DNA of 64,000 nt, from assembly GCF_000317695.1 (NCBI RefSeq), contig NC_019771.1, positions 434,001-498,000 on the forward strand. The letters run 5' to 3'. The translations under genes and the position numbers were made by a program. Below, piece after piece: positions 33,623-43,400 of the stretch (position 1 is the first letter of the stretch; the number at the start of each line of letters is the position of its first letter). This stretch comes from Anabaena cylindrica PCC 7122. Lineage in GTDB: Bacteria > Cyanobacteriota > Cyanobacteriia > Cyanobacteriales > Nostocaceae. The notes beneath the pieces were generated by a model. The model was not told the DNA's origin, did no database searches, and was given only the letters and a program-made list of their open reading frames with translations.

Positions 33623-35908
33623 ATGTTTACCAAACTCAACGCTACCTATCAACCAGGTGGTAGTCTGCCACCTGATGCCCCTACTTACGTAGTGCGACAG
33701 GCTGACTCTGAACTTTACGAAGGGTTATTAGCTGGTGATTATTGCTACGTTCTCAATGCTAGGCAGATGGGGAAGTCTAGCTTAAGAGTACGGACAATGG
33801 ACAAGTTAAGGTCTACGGGTATTAATTGTGCAGAAATTGAATTGAGTGGTATTGGTAGCCAGCAAATTACTGCACCCCAATGGTATGGGGGAATTATTCA
33901 GGAATTAGCAAGTGGTTTTAAGCTCCAAATAAATCGGCGTAGTTGGTTAAAAGAACATGATGATCTTTCTCCTATTCAGTGCTTAAATCAATTTATAGAA
34001 ACGGTATTACTGACGCAAATTCAGGAAAATATTGTCATCTTTATAGATGAAATTGATAACGTGCTGGGTTTGAAGTTTTCTACCGACGAATTTTTTGCTC
34101 TGATTCGCCATTGTTATGAAAGTCGAGCCATCAAGCCAGCTTACAGGCGACTGTCATTTGCTTTATTAGGGGTAGCTACGCCTTCAGATTTGATTCAAGA
34201 TAAACACTATTCTACGCCATTTAACATCGGTAGAGCCATTGAATTACAAGGGTTCCAAATCCAGGATAGCAAACCATTATCAAAGGGATTAATAGGAAAA
34301 ATTAGCAATCCACAAGCAGTCTTAAAAGAGGTTTTATTTTGGACTAATGGACAACCTTTTTTGACTCAGAAACTTTGTTGGTTAATTGTAAATTACTGCA
34401 ATAACAATACAGCTTTTTCTTCTTCCCAAGAAGGTGAAGAATCGCAGTGGGTGGAGCAAATTGTAGAAAATCAAATTATTAAAAATTGGGAAAGTCAGGA
34501 CGAACCAGAGCATTTAAGGACAATTCGCGATCGCATACTTCGCAACACTCCCAGAAGCCAACAGTTATTACAGCTATATCAGCAGATTATACAAGAAGGA
34601 AAAATCCTTGCTCACAACTCCCCTGAGTACCTAGAATTGCGGTTGTCGGGACTTGTCGCCCAACATCAAGGAATTTTAACAGTAAAGAACCCAATCTATG
34701 CAAAAGTCTTTAATTTGGATTGGGTAAATCAAAATCTGACAACACAAATATCTAATTCAGAGTTGAACAGACACAAAGACATCTCCACAAACGTTTTTGG
34801 ATCTCATATTAGCCCCTATAATCCTGTTTCTATAGACAATATAGATAACTCCCTCAATTCTCCCTGTTATCCAAATGGTGCAGTTCCCCTCAATTCTCCT
34901 TTTTATATAGAACGAACTGCGGTGGAAACGCAAGTTTATGAAGAAATTAGAAAACCTGGGGCTTTAGTCAGAATTAAAGCACCTAGAGAAATGGGAAAAA
35001 CATCTTTACTACTGAGAACCTTGGATTATGCCACTCAGCAAGGCTACCGCACTGTTAGCTTAAATCTAGAACAAATTGATGATGTAATTTTGAACGATTT
35101 GAATCGTTTTTTGCGCTGGTTATGTGCCAATGTTACTCGTCAACTGCAATTAGAACCAAAGCTAGAAGACTATTGGGATGAAGATATCGGTAGCAAAATT
35201 AGTTGTTCTCTTTATTTTCGTAATCATCTTTTAAAGCAAATTGATTCCCCTCTGGTTTTAGCGGTAGATGAAGTCAACTATATTTTTGAACATCCTCAAG
35301 TAGCAAAAGATGTTTTACCTCTCTTTCGTTCATGGTATGAAGAAGCTAAGAGACAACCAATTTGGCAAAAACTACGCTTAATCATCGTTCATTCAACTGA
35401 AATTTATGTCCCTCTTCAGTTAAAACAATCACCATTTAATGTAGGATTACCAATAGAGTTAAATAGTTTCAATCTAGAGCAAGTACAGCAATTAGCTCAA
35501 CTTTATGGACTCAACTGGACTGACTACCAAGAAGCTAGAGAACTGATGGCAATGGTAGAAGGACATCCAGCCTTAACACATACAGCTATTTATCATCTGA
35601 GTCGAGGAGATATTAGCTTTGCTCAATTCCTAGATACAGCAGCTACATCGACTGGAATTTATTCCTCTCATTTGCAGCGTCATCAAGCAATATTGCAAGA
35701 ACAACCTGAATTAGCAAAAGCGTTAGATATGGTGATCAATTCTCAACAACCAATAACATTAGATTCACTCATAACTTATAAATTAAGCAGTATGGGGCTG
35801 ATCAAACAGTTAAAAGATAAAGTGATACCAAGCTGTAAATTATATCAGCAATTATTTTACATCCAGAAATACAGCAGGAGTCAGAAGTCAGGAGTCAGTA
35901 GTCAGTAG
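33623..35908 (+). CDS. Protein with two fused AAA_35 ATPase modules
   Basis: A 761-residue protein made of two AAA-like modules. Module 1 (about 8-375; P-loop NARQMGKSS, K51; FIDEIDNVLGL) is close to the C-terminal module of the giant kinase: shared DAPTYVVR, EFFALIRHCY and DEPEHLRTIRDRIL. Module 2 (about 420-745; P-loop APREMGKTS, K459; LAVDEVNYIFEHP; QSPFNVGLPIELNSF) is close to the protein at 28144. So the gene joins both types of the region. The last few codons (RSQKSGVSSQ) are written by the GAGTCAG heptamer array and are not part of the domain. Probably cytosolic; function unknown. Confidence 0.85.
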   Translation: MFTKLNATYQPGGSLPPDAPTYVVRQADSELYEGLLAGDYCYVLNARQMGKSSLRVRTMDKLRSTGINCAEIELSGIGSQQITAPQWYGGIIQELASGFKLQINRRSWLKEHDDLSPIQCLNQFIETVLLTQIQENIVIFIDEIDNVLGLKFSTDEFFALIRHCYESRAIKPAYRRLSFALLGVATPSDLIQDKHYSTPFNIGRAIELQGFQIQDSKPLSKGLIGKISNPQAVLKEVLFWTNGQPFLTQKLCWLIVNYCNNNTAFSSSQEGEESQWVEQIVENQIIKNWESQDEPEHLRTIRDRILRNTPRSQQLLQLYQQIIQEGKILAHNSPEYLELRLSGLVAQHQGILTVKNPIYAKVFNLDWVNQNLTTQISNSELNRHKDISTNVFGSHISPYNPVSIDNIDNSLNSPCYPNGAVPLNSPFYIERTAVETQVYEEIRKPGALVRIKAPREMGKTSLLLRTLDYATQQGYRTVSLNLEQIDDVILNDLNRFLRWLCANVTRQLQLEPKLEDYWDEDIGSKISCSLYFRNHLLKQIDSPLVLAVDEVNYIFEHPQVAKDVLPLFRSWYEEAKRQPIWQKLRLIIVHSTEIYVPLQLKQSPFNVGLPIELNSFNLEQVQQLAQLYGLNWTDYQEARELMAMVEGHPALTHTAIYHLSRGDISFAQFLDTAATSTGIYSSHLQRHQAILQEQPELAKALDMVINSQQPITLDSLITYKLSSMGLIKQLKDKVIPSCKLYQQLFYIQKYSRSQKSGVSSQ

Positions 35909-35972
35909 TCAGGAGTCAGGAGTCAGTAGCCAGGAGTCAGTAGTCAGTAGTCAGTAGTCAGTAGTCAGTAGT
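35877..35972. repeat. Heptamer array (AGTCAGT/AGTCAGG), about 13 copies
   Basis: About 95 bases of tandem AGTCAGN units with small variations. It begins inside the last codons of the AAA_35 gene and supplies its stop codon. STRR-type repeat. Confidence 0.85.
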
Positions 35973-36095
35973 GAAACTGGCTTGGTTTCTGGCTTTGAAC
36001 TACTCGCGGCAGTCCCTACCCTCAATGTACCCATAGGGTAGGGGTTAGAGCGGGTTATTGCAGTGAAGCGAAAATAACCAATCTTTCTATTCTAT

Positions 36096-36503
36096 TTACT
36101 TCGTTGGTGCGTCTTGTTCCTTAATATATTGTTTTAGTTTTTCAATTGGCGCACCACCACTTGATGCCACATAATACGAGCTAGACCAAAAGACAGGTTT
36201 CCAATAAAATTTATCAATATGTTCTTTAAATTCTTTACGAATAATCCGGCTACTAGCAGATTTTAAACTAGATGTAAAATCAGAAATATTATTGTCAGGG
36301 TGATAGTCCACCAGTAAATGAACGTGATCTTGTTCACCAGAAAACTCTACTAATATGCAGTTAGTCTTAATGCAGATATTTGCAAAAATCTCGTGCATTC
36401 TTTCCAGTATTGGAGCATTAATTATTTTCTTTCGGTATTTAGTCACAAATATAAAGTGTAGGTGAATAGAGAATACAGCGTGTGAGCCTTTACGAGCAAC
36501 CAC
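36096..36503 (-). CDS. tnpA: IS200/IS605 Y1 transposase
   Basis: A 135-residue HUH single-strand transposase. HVHLL is the HUH metal motif and the Tyr in KLKQYIKEQ is the nucleophile; FVTKYRKK and WKPVFWSSSYYVASSGG are family signatures. It excises and inserts the element as single-stranded DNA during replication. Complete, with no frameshift. It is divergent from tnpB with 70 bp between starts, holding the promoters for both. Likely active enzyme, judging by the intact motifs. Confidence 0.93.
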   Translation of the reverse strand: MVARKGSHAVFSIHLHFIFVTKYRKKIINAPILERMHEIFANICIKTNCILVEFSGEQDHVHLLVDYHPDNNISDFTSSLKSASSRIIRKEFKEHIDKFYWKPVFWSSSYYVASSGGAPIEKLKQYIKEQDAPTK

Positions 36504-36572
36504 TTGACAAACCCCCGTGTCTAATTTATATTAATAAAATAACAGATTTTAAACAGAGGGTAAATATTTACT

Positions 36573-37913
36573 GTGGCGATCAGACGTATGACTTTCCGGT
36601 TATATCCAAATCAGACAACTGAATCAAAATTGCGGTATCACCGAAAGTTACACAAAGACTTATTTAACGCCGCAGTCAATAACAGATTTACCCAATATCA
36701 AAAGTTTAACCACAAGGTTGATTATTTTGAGCAACAAAATTGTTTGCCAGCGTTTAAAGAAGTCTGGGTAGAATACAAAGAGCTTCCTAGCCATGCTTTA
36801 CAGGCGACTTTAAAGCGGGTTGATTTTGCTTTTGAACGCTGGTTTAAAGGGTTGGGTAAACGTCCTAGATTCAAATCAATCAGGCATTATTCGGGGTGGA
36901 CATATCCAGATTCTGCTGGGTTTAAAGTAGAATCTAATGGCGAGAATGGGTATCTGAATCTATCCAAAATTGGCAAGATTCAAATGCGTGGACAAGCCAA
37001 ATATTGGGGGAAACCTACTACTTGCACTATTGTTTTTCGCAATGGCAAATGGTACGCCTCTATAACAGTTAATGTTTTAGAGCAAGCCCTAAAACCAAAA
37101 ACTTTACCCATTGGTGCGGTAGGAATTGATTTAGGGTGTAAATCAGCATTATCAATTACCGACGGGGAAAATCATCAACAAATTGATGCCCCTAAGTTTT
37201 ATAGAATTGCTGAACAGAAAATCAAAAAAGCTTCTAAGGAGAAGAGACGTAAACGCGCACCAAATAGAAACAAAAAAATCAAGGCTTCTAGAAGATATAA
37301 AAAAGCCCAAGTGAAAGTTAGTAAACTAGTCGCACGAGTTGCTAATCAACGTCAAGACTGGGTACATCAAGTTGCAGTAGAAATAATCGGCAGTAATAGC
37401 TTCATTGCAACGGAAAAACTAGAAGTTAAGAATATGACTAGTAAAGCGAAGAAAGGTAAGCGCAAAAAGCAAAAAGCTGGGTTAAATAAATCAATTCTTG
37501 ACGTGGGTTTTGGGATGCTTAGAGCATCTATTAAATACAAAGTAGAACAAATTGGTGGTGTCTTCGTGGAAGTCCCAACCCGTCAAGTAAAACCTAGTCA
37601 AACCTGTCCAAAATGCGGAAATCAGCACAAGAAAACACTCGATAAACGAGAGCATCAGTGCGGTGTTTGTGGGTATGTTCAGGACAGGGATATTGCTGCT
37701 GCTGAGGTCATGCTTTATTGGGCAAAAGGCACTCTACCGGGGTTAGGAACTAGCCTCGTAGACGCTGATCTTTCTGGCTCTACTTCACGCACCCGCAAAA
37801 AAGCGGGAAGCATGAGGCAACTAGGGGAAAAGAAGCGTCAAAAATCTCAAGGGGACTTTGCTAATAACAAACTAGAGGATGTAGAAACCTCTAGTTCAAG
37901 CGAAGCTAACTAG
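36573..37913 (+). CDS. tnpB: TnpB RNA-guided endonuclease of the IS605 element
   Basis: A 446-residue TnpB, ancestor-type of Cas12. The RuvC residues are intact: D186 (GIDLG), E281 (IATEKLEVKNM) and D371/D373 (DRDIAAAE); a zinc ribbon CPKCG/CGVCG lies between. The end is slightly extended by a Lys/Arg/Ser-rich tail after GTSLVDAD. GTG 36573 follows CAGAGGG 13 bases upstream. It should cut DNA guided by an omega RNA encoded over its 3' end, where a stem is seen at 37887-37917. It keeps the element in the genome after excision in studied relatives. Confidence 0.92.
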   Translation: MAIRRMTFRLYPNQTTESKLRYHRKLHKDLFNAAVNNRFTQYQKFNHKVDYFEQQNCLPAFKEVWVEYKELPSHALQATLKRVDFAFERWFKGLGKRPRFKSIRHYSGWTYPDSAGFKVESNGENGYLNLSKIGKIQMRGQAKYWGKPTTCTIVFRNGKWYASITVNVLEQALKPKTLPIGAVGIDLGCKSALSITDGENHQQIDAPKFYRIAEQKIKKASKEKRRKRAPNRNKKIKASRRYKKAQVKVSKLVARVANQRQDWVHQVAVEIIGSNSFIATEKLEVKNMTSKAKKGKRKKQKAGLNKSILDVGFGMLRASIKYKVEQIGGVFVEVPTRQVKPSQTCPKCGNQHKKTLDKREHQCGVCGYVQDRDIAAAEVMLYWAKGTLPGLGTSLVDADLSGSTSRTRKKAGSMRQLGEKKRQKSQGDFANNKLEDVETSSSSEAN

Positions 37914-37922
37914 AGGTAGTTC
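37887..37922 (+). ncRNA. Right-end stem, possible omega RNA scaffold end
   Basis: A perfect 10-bp stem ACCTCTAGTT/AACTAGAGGT with an 11-base loop spans the tnpB stop codon and is followed by AGTTCA. In IS605 elements the omega RNA reads through the tnpB end to the element's right end and its guide is the flanking DNA. The guide would then begin near 37923. Inferred by position and structure only. Confidence 0.4.
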
Positions 37923-37924
37923 AT

Positions 37925-38045
37925 CTGAGATTCTGTACCGTATGGCTACGCCACGCAAGCTATCGGAGTTCGGCGTACCCCTCCGGGGAAGCGAGCTACG
38001 CGTAGCGTCCCGCAGGGAAGCCTCATTGGTCTGTAATCCGCTGTA
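37925..38045. repeat. GC-rich interspersed repeat
   Basis: Dispersed blocks (GGCTACGCCACGCAAGC, CCCTCCGGGGAAGC, CTACGCGTAGCGTCCC) similar to those at 18848-19012. It separates the insertion sequence from the peptidase gene. These are common non-coding repeats of Nostocales. Confidence 0.6.
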
Positions 38046-38062
38046 GCAACGGGAAGTATCAT

Positions 38063-40180
38063 CTAATAGTTAGACAAAACCCTCACCAAAAATGCCCACT
38101 TATCAGCCACTTCCTCCATAATTTTCGCTGTTGGTTTACCCGCACCATGTCCCGCTTTTGTCTCAATTCTAATTAAAACAGGTGCATCACCACCATGAGC
38201 TTCTTGCAGAGCCGCAGCAAACTTAAAACTATGAGCAGGTACAACCCTATCGTCATGATCTGCGGTAGTAATTAAAGTCGCAGGATAAGCAGTTCCCGGC
38301 TGTAAATTATGCAAAGGTGAATAAGCATAGAGAGTTTTAAATTCTTCCAAGTTTTCCGAAGAACCATATTCAGCCACCCAAGCCCAGCCGATGGTAAATT
38401 TATGAAAGCGCAACATATCCATTACACCCACTGCGGGTAAAGCAGCACAAAATAATTCAGGACGTTGTGTCATACAAGCACCCACCAACAAACCGCCATT
38501 ACTACCACCACCAATAGCTAATTTTTGAGGTTGGGTGTAATTATTAGCAATTAACCATTCAGCCGCAGCAATAAAATCATCAAAGACATTTTGCTTTTTC
38601 TCCTTCATTCCCGCTTGATGCCATTCTTCCCCATATTCACCACCACCACGCAAATTAGGCACAGCATACACTCCCCCCATTTCTAGCCATACCAAAAACC
38701 CAACGGAAAAGCTTGGTGTTAAGGAAACATTAAAACCGCCATATCCATAGAGATAAGTGGGATTATTACCATCTAATTTAATGCCTTTTTTATGAGTAAT
38801 AAACATTGGTAATTTTGTACCGTCTTTACTTTGATAAAAGACTTGTTTTGTCTCATATTCATCAGCATTAAAATCTACTTTTGGCTGGCGGAAAATTTCA
38901 CTTTTACCAGTTTTCATGTCGTAGCGGTAGATAGTTCCTGGTGTGGTAAAGCTGGTAAAACTATAAAAAGTTTCTGTATCATAACGCTTACCACCAAATC
39001 CTCCTGCTGAACCGAGTCCAGGTAATTCTACTTCCCTAACAAATTTACCTGAAAGGTCAAATATTTTAATTTGACTATGAGCATCTTGGAGATAATCAGC
39101 AACAAATTGATTATTAAGAATGCCTACACTTTCTAACGTTTCTGCTGTTTGAGGAATAACTTCTATCCAATTTTCTGATGAGGTATTTTTAATATCAATG
39201 GCAATAACTTTACCTCGTGGTGCATTTAAATCTGTACGAAAATAAAACACCTGCTCATCGTTCTCAATAAAACTGTAATCAGCCTCAAATTGGTTAATTA
39301 GTTCGATAACTTCAGAATTAGGGTTAGTCAAATCTTTATAAAAAACTAAATTTCTAGAATCAGTTCCTAGCCAAATGGAAATAATTAGATATTTGCCATC
39401 TTCTGTAACTTCACCACTAAAACCCCATTCTTTCTCATCAGGACGATGATAAATTAAGATATCTTCTGATTGAGGTGTACCAAGTTTATGGTAATAAAGT
39501 TTATGGTAGTAATTAACATCTGTGTTGGAAAATTGCTCTTCTTGAGAAGAAACCAAGACCGCATTTTCTGTTTCTAATTTTGTTTTTTTATTTGGTTCAT
39601 CATAACGACTGTAGAAAAAACCTTGATGATCATGTGTCCAAGATGCACCAGAAAATTTAATCCATTGTAAATGGTCTTGTAAATCCTCACCTGTTTCTAT
39701 ATTACGGATTTTCCATTCTTGCCAATCTGAACCAGATGCTGATAAACCATAGGCTAAAAGTTTACCATTTTCGCTAATTTCAATTCCAGAAAGAGCAATT
39801 GTTCCATCTTCTGAAAGTTTGTTAGGGTCTAGTAAAACTCTAGGTTCTGCATCCAGGTTAGGCAGAGTGTAAAGCACACTTTGGTTTTGCAGTCCATCAT
39901 TTTTGAAATAAAAATAAGTTTCACCTTCTTTAAAGGGAATGCCATATTTTTCATAATCCCAAAGTTTGGTGAGGCGTTGTTTAATTTGTTCCCTAGTAGA
40001 AATTTCGTTCAAGTAACCAAAGGTAACTTGATTTTGTGCCTCAACCCAAACTCTCGTCTCCTCTGAATCTGGATCTTCTAAGGCACGATAAGGATCGGCA
40101 ACCAATGTACTGTGATAGTTATCAACTTGATCGCTTTTGCTAGTTTTGGGATAGGTGAGTGGTTTTGGAGAATTAGACAT
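38063..40180 (-). CDS. Prolyl oligopeptidase family serine peptidase
   Basis: A 705-residue cytosolic S9A peptidase. N-terminal seven-blade propeller (about 75-410) opens with YPKTSKSDQVDNYH, and the alpha/beta-hydrolase catalytic domain has GGGSNGGLLVG (Ser), DHDDRVVP (Asp) and AGHGAGKPT (His). Prolyl oligopeptidases cut after proline in short peptides, and the propeller blocks large proteins. Length is typical. No signal peptide. It is a single gene, with a miniature element upstream of its start at 40260. Confidence 0.94.
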   Translation of the reverse strand: MSNSPKPLTYPKTSKSDQVDNYHSTLVADPYRALEDPDSEETRVWVEAQNQVTFGYLNEISTREQIKQRLTKLWDYEKYGIPFKEGETYFYFKNDGLQNQSVLYTLPNLDAEPRVLLDPNKLSEDGTIALSGIEISENGKLLAYGLSASGSDWQEWKIRNIETGEDLQDHLQWIKFSGASWTHDHQGFFYSRYDEPNKKTKLETENAVLVSSQEEQFSNTDVNYYHKLYYHKLGTPQSEDILIYHRPDEKEWGFSGEVTEDGKYLIISIWLGTDSRNLVFYKDLTNPNSEVIELINQFEADYSFIENDEQVFYFRTDLNAPRGKVIAIDIKNTSSENWIEVIPQTAETLESVGILNNQFVADYLQDAHSQIKIFDLSGKFVREVELPGLGSAGGFGGKRYDTETFYSFTSFTTPGTIYRYDMKTGKSEIFRQPKVDFNADEYETKQVFYQSKDGTKLPMFITHKKGIKLDGNNPTYLYGYGGFNVSLTPSFSVGFLVWLEMGGVYAVPNLRGGGEYGEEWHQAGMKEKKQNVFDDFIAAAEWLIANNYTQPQKLAIGGGSNGGLLVGACMTQRPELFCAALPAVGVMDMLRFHKFTIGWAWVAEYGSSENLEEFKTLYAYSPLHNLQPGTAYPATLITTADHDDRVVPAHSFKFAAALQEAHGGDAPVLIRIETKAGHGAGKPTAKIMEEVADKWAFLVRVLSNY

Positions 40181-40259
40181 AGTGATAGAAATTATGACTG
40201 TGTATTCTCTATTCTCTCGATATCCCCAGTTTTAGGCTACTCCTGAAAGAATAGAAATT

Positions 40260-40370
40260 AGGACTTACGCACTCAGCCAAGTTGAGAACGGTAGAATAGG
40301 CGTTTCAAGTTCTGGAGAGATTCTTCGCTGCGCTCAGAATGACAGTTTTCCGTTTCAGTGCGTGAGTCCT
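40260..40370. mobile_element. MITE-like element with AGGACTTACGCACT ends
   Basis: A 111-bp element bounded by near-perfect 14-bp inverted repeats (AGGACTTACGCACT at 40260; AGTGCGTGAGTCCT at 40357; one mismatch). GAAATT(A) is present on both sides (40254 and 40372), consistent with a short target duplication. No coding capacity. Ends of this type occur in many Nostocales miniature elements. Confidence 0.65.
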
Positions 40371-40458
40371 GGAAATTAAACCTCGTCCAAGTTGAGAACT
40401 GGAGTTTTTCAAAAGAGAACAGGGAAGAGTATAGGATTTCCCAATCCCCAGTCCCCAC

Positions 40459-43400
40459 CTAAGCTGTAACGAGTTTTTCTCCTTTCAACATCCGTGAAGC
40501 TGCCTCTAGTAATGCTTCTTCGAGATAGGGCTTGGTAAAGTAACCACTAGCACCAAGCTGAACAGCCATTTGTCTGTGTTTGTCTGCACCTCGTGAGGTG
40601 AGCATGGCTATGGGCAGGTGGTTAAGAGTATTATCTTTTTGAATGCGTGAGAGCAATTCCAGTCCATCACAACGGGGCATTTCGATGTCACAGAAGACGA
40701 TATCGCAAGGTAAACCGGAACGCAGTTTATCCCAAGCCTCCTGACCATCACGGGCTTGCTCAACACGATAACCTGCTTTGTTGAAGGTGAGTGAGAGCAA
40801 TTCTCGGACTGTGATTGAGTCATCGACAATCAACACTGTTGGCTCAATCTTCACATCTGGAGTTTCAGGGACGGGAGAAGCTGTTTTGCGTTGCCAAGAA
40901 CCGCCACCAATTTGTTTGGACATCTTACCTTGGAAGATGTCAATAATTTCTAAAACGTCGGCAATGGGCATGATGCGACCATCACCGAGAACTGTGGCAC
41001 CAGCCACACCGCTGGGTTTGGGTGCGGGGCCTTCAAATTGCTTAATTACAATTTCTTGTTCGCTTAATACTTGGTCAATTTGGAGAGCGACCATTGTATT
41101 GCCTGAGCGTAATACGACGACAGAAAGCAGGTCATCATCTCTTGTATTGCCGTAGATGTTACCGCGACTAATCTGGCGATTGAAAGCGAGAATTTCGTGT
41201 AAAGGTCGGAATGGGAGGACTGTATCCCGCCAGAAAATAAATGATTGTCCATCAGAATCTTGCTGAATATCTGTTGCGGATATGTCTAGTGTGTCTTCTA
41301 CTCCGTCCATTGGGAAGGCAATTCTTGATTTATCAGAGATACAGCAGAGGGCTTTACAGATACTGAGGGTGAGTGGTAAGCGTATGGTGAAGGTGGTTCC
41401 TTTACCTATGATTGAATCAGTACCAACTGTGCCGCGAATTTCGCTAATATCAGTACGAACTACGTCCATGCCTACACCGCGTCCTTTGAGATCATCAATC
41501 TCATCAGCAGTACTAAAACTGGGTAGGAATAAAAGATCGTAGATATCTAGACGAGACATATTTTGTGCGTCTTCTGGTGTGATTACACCTTTTTGAATCG
41601 CTTTGAATTTGACTTTTTCATGATCGATACCAGCGCCATCATCAGTTACAGAAATTACTGTTTGGTTGCCCTGGTGGAAAGCGCAGATGGTAATGATGCC
41701 CATTGCTGGCTTGCCAGTAGCTTTGCGAACCTCTGGAGTTTCGATACCGTGAGCGATCGCATTATTGAGCATATGAGTCAATGGATCGGTGAGATGATCC
41801 AAAATCATTTTGTCAATTAATGTATCTGCTCCTTCTGTGACTAAATCCACTTGTTTGCCACATTTAATGCCGTTCTCGCGCACTCCCCTCCGCAAGCGAT
41901 CGATAGCCTGGGCAAAAGGTATCATTCGGGTTCTTGTCAGTCCCTCTTGTAGCTGGGTGGTGACTTGACGGAACTGCCGTGCTACTCGTTCGGTTTCTTC
42001 GGTGACGAAATCAATGTCACTGGCTGATTCTCGCACTCGTACAATAAACTCAATTGTCTCCTGGGACAATGTATGAAACATAGTAAAGTGATCCATTTCT
42101 AGTTCACTAAATCCTCTGTCTTGGGAATTGCCAGATGAGCTACTGTTATCTCTTGATGAGCGATTCCGGCTACTGAGGAGAGATGCTTCTAATAGCGATC
42201 GCTCATACAATTCCTGCATCCTCGCTCCTACATCCGAAAGATGCTGCACCTGAATTAGCAAGTTATCTAATGATTGTCGCAGCCGTTCATGATCCTGCTC
42301 TAAGGTATTACGATTAACTACCAACTCCCCAACTAAGTTGCTCATTTCATCCAGTTGTTTAACTGGAATCTTCATGCTTTCTTCTCTGACTCGTCGAGTT
42401 GTGGGACGTGGTGTTTTGCTGGTACTAGATTTAATTACTCTGCCTTGGGAACTCATTGTTTGATCCGCTTCAGCAAGTAATTTCTCCAAATCCCTAAATT
42501 CATCAGGCAGTTCTGAAGATACAACCGGATTTTGAGCTTTTGCCACCGCAGGTTGATAAACTTTTGGTGGCGCTGGGGCTGTTTGCGCGATCGCAAAATT
42601 ATTGCTTCCTAGCAATTCTTCTAAAGCTGCAAAATCTGCATCTGGGATGGCAGCACTAGCACTCACATCTAATTCTTCATCTTCTAGTAATGCGTCTAAT
42701 TCGGCCAATTCATCAAGGAAGGAGGCTTCATTTTCAGCAGTATCTATTACTGTATTTTCTACCTCTAATTGTTCAGCTTTTTCTTCTATTGTGTGAATAT
42801 TTTCATCGGTTGCAGCCAAAACTGCCAATTCCATAGCAGATTCATCTGCTTCTAAACCCAATTCTAAGGAATCAGCATCTACAACTGTGTCGCTTGCTTC
42901 TGCTGATAAACTATCTACCCAATCAATATTTTCAGAATTGATAATTAACTCTTCTTGGTCTGTCAATGCTGGTAAAGCAGTTACAGGCACATCTATTCCT
43001 GTCAACTCCAGTGATGAATCCTGGTTACTGTCATCATCAAAACTAACCAGGGTATCCTCCAATTCAGAAGATTTTTGGGAAGATTGGTTAGTAAATTCCG
43101 GGGTGAAATTTAATGCTTCTGGCTCTTGAGAGAAGCTATGTACTTCCGGCAATGAAGATATTCCACCATTATCAACTATGGAGAAATTGAATTGAGAATC
43201 TGCCAAATCAGCAAATAAGTTATCGACCGTATCCGAGGTCAAGTTTAGATTATCAACTTCTTTTTCTTGAACAGTAAAATCAAAGTCTTGCAAGTAAAAA
43301 CTGAGGTCTGTTTCCGATTCCTGATGATCACTTACAGCTTCCCCATCCCCAGATAATGCTGCAAATAAACTTTCCTCTAATTCTCTAGCTACATCTTGCT

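Larger units (their letters stand above)
36014..37922. mobile_element. IS200/IS605-family insertion sequence with tnpA and tnpB
   Basis: Divergent tnpA (minus) and tnpB (plus), both intact. The left end is set near 36014 by a hairpin CCCTACCCT/AGGGTAGGG (36014-36022, 36035-36043) and a second stem GGTTATT/AATAACC (36053-36079); the right end near 37922 by a 10-bp stem at 37887-37917. Elements of this type end in subterminal hairpins, not inverted repeats, and move as single strands. Exact boundaries are approximate. Confidence 0.8.

Noticed and set aside
35877..35972. Heptamer arrays considered as CRISPR
   Set aside because: Units are 7 bases with no spacers; no cas genes in the window.
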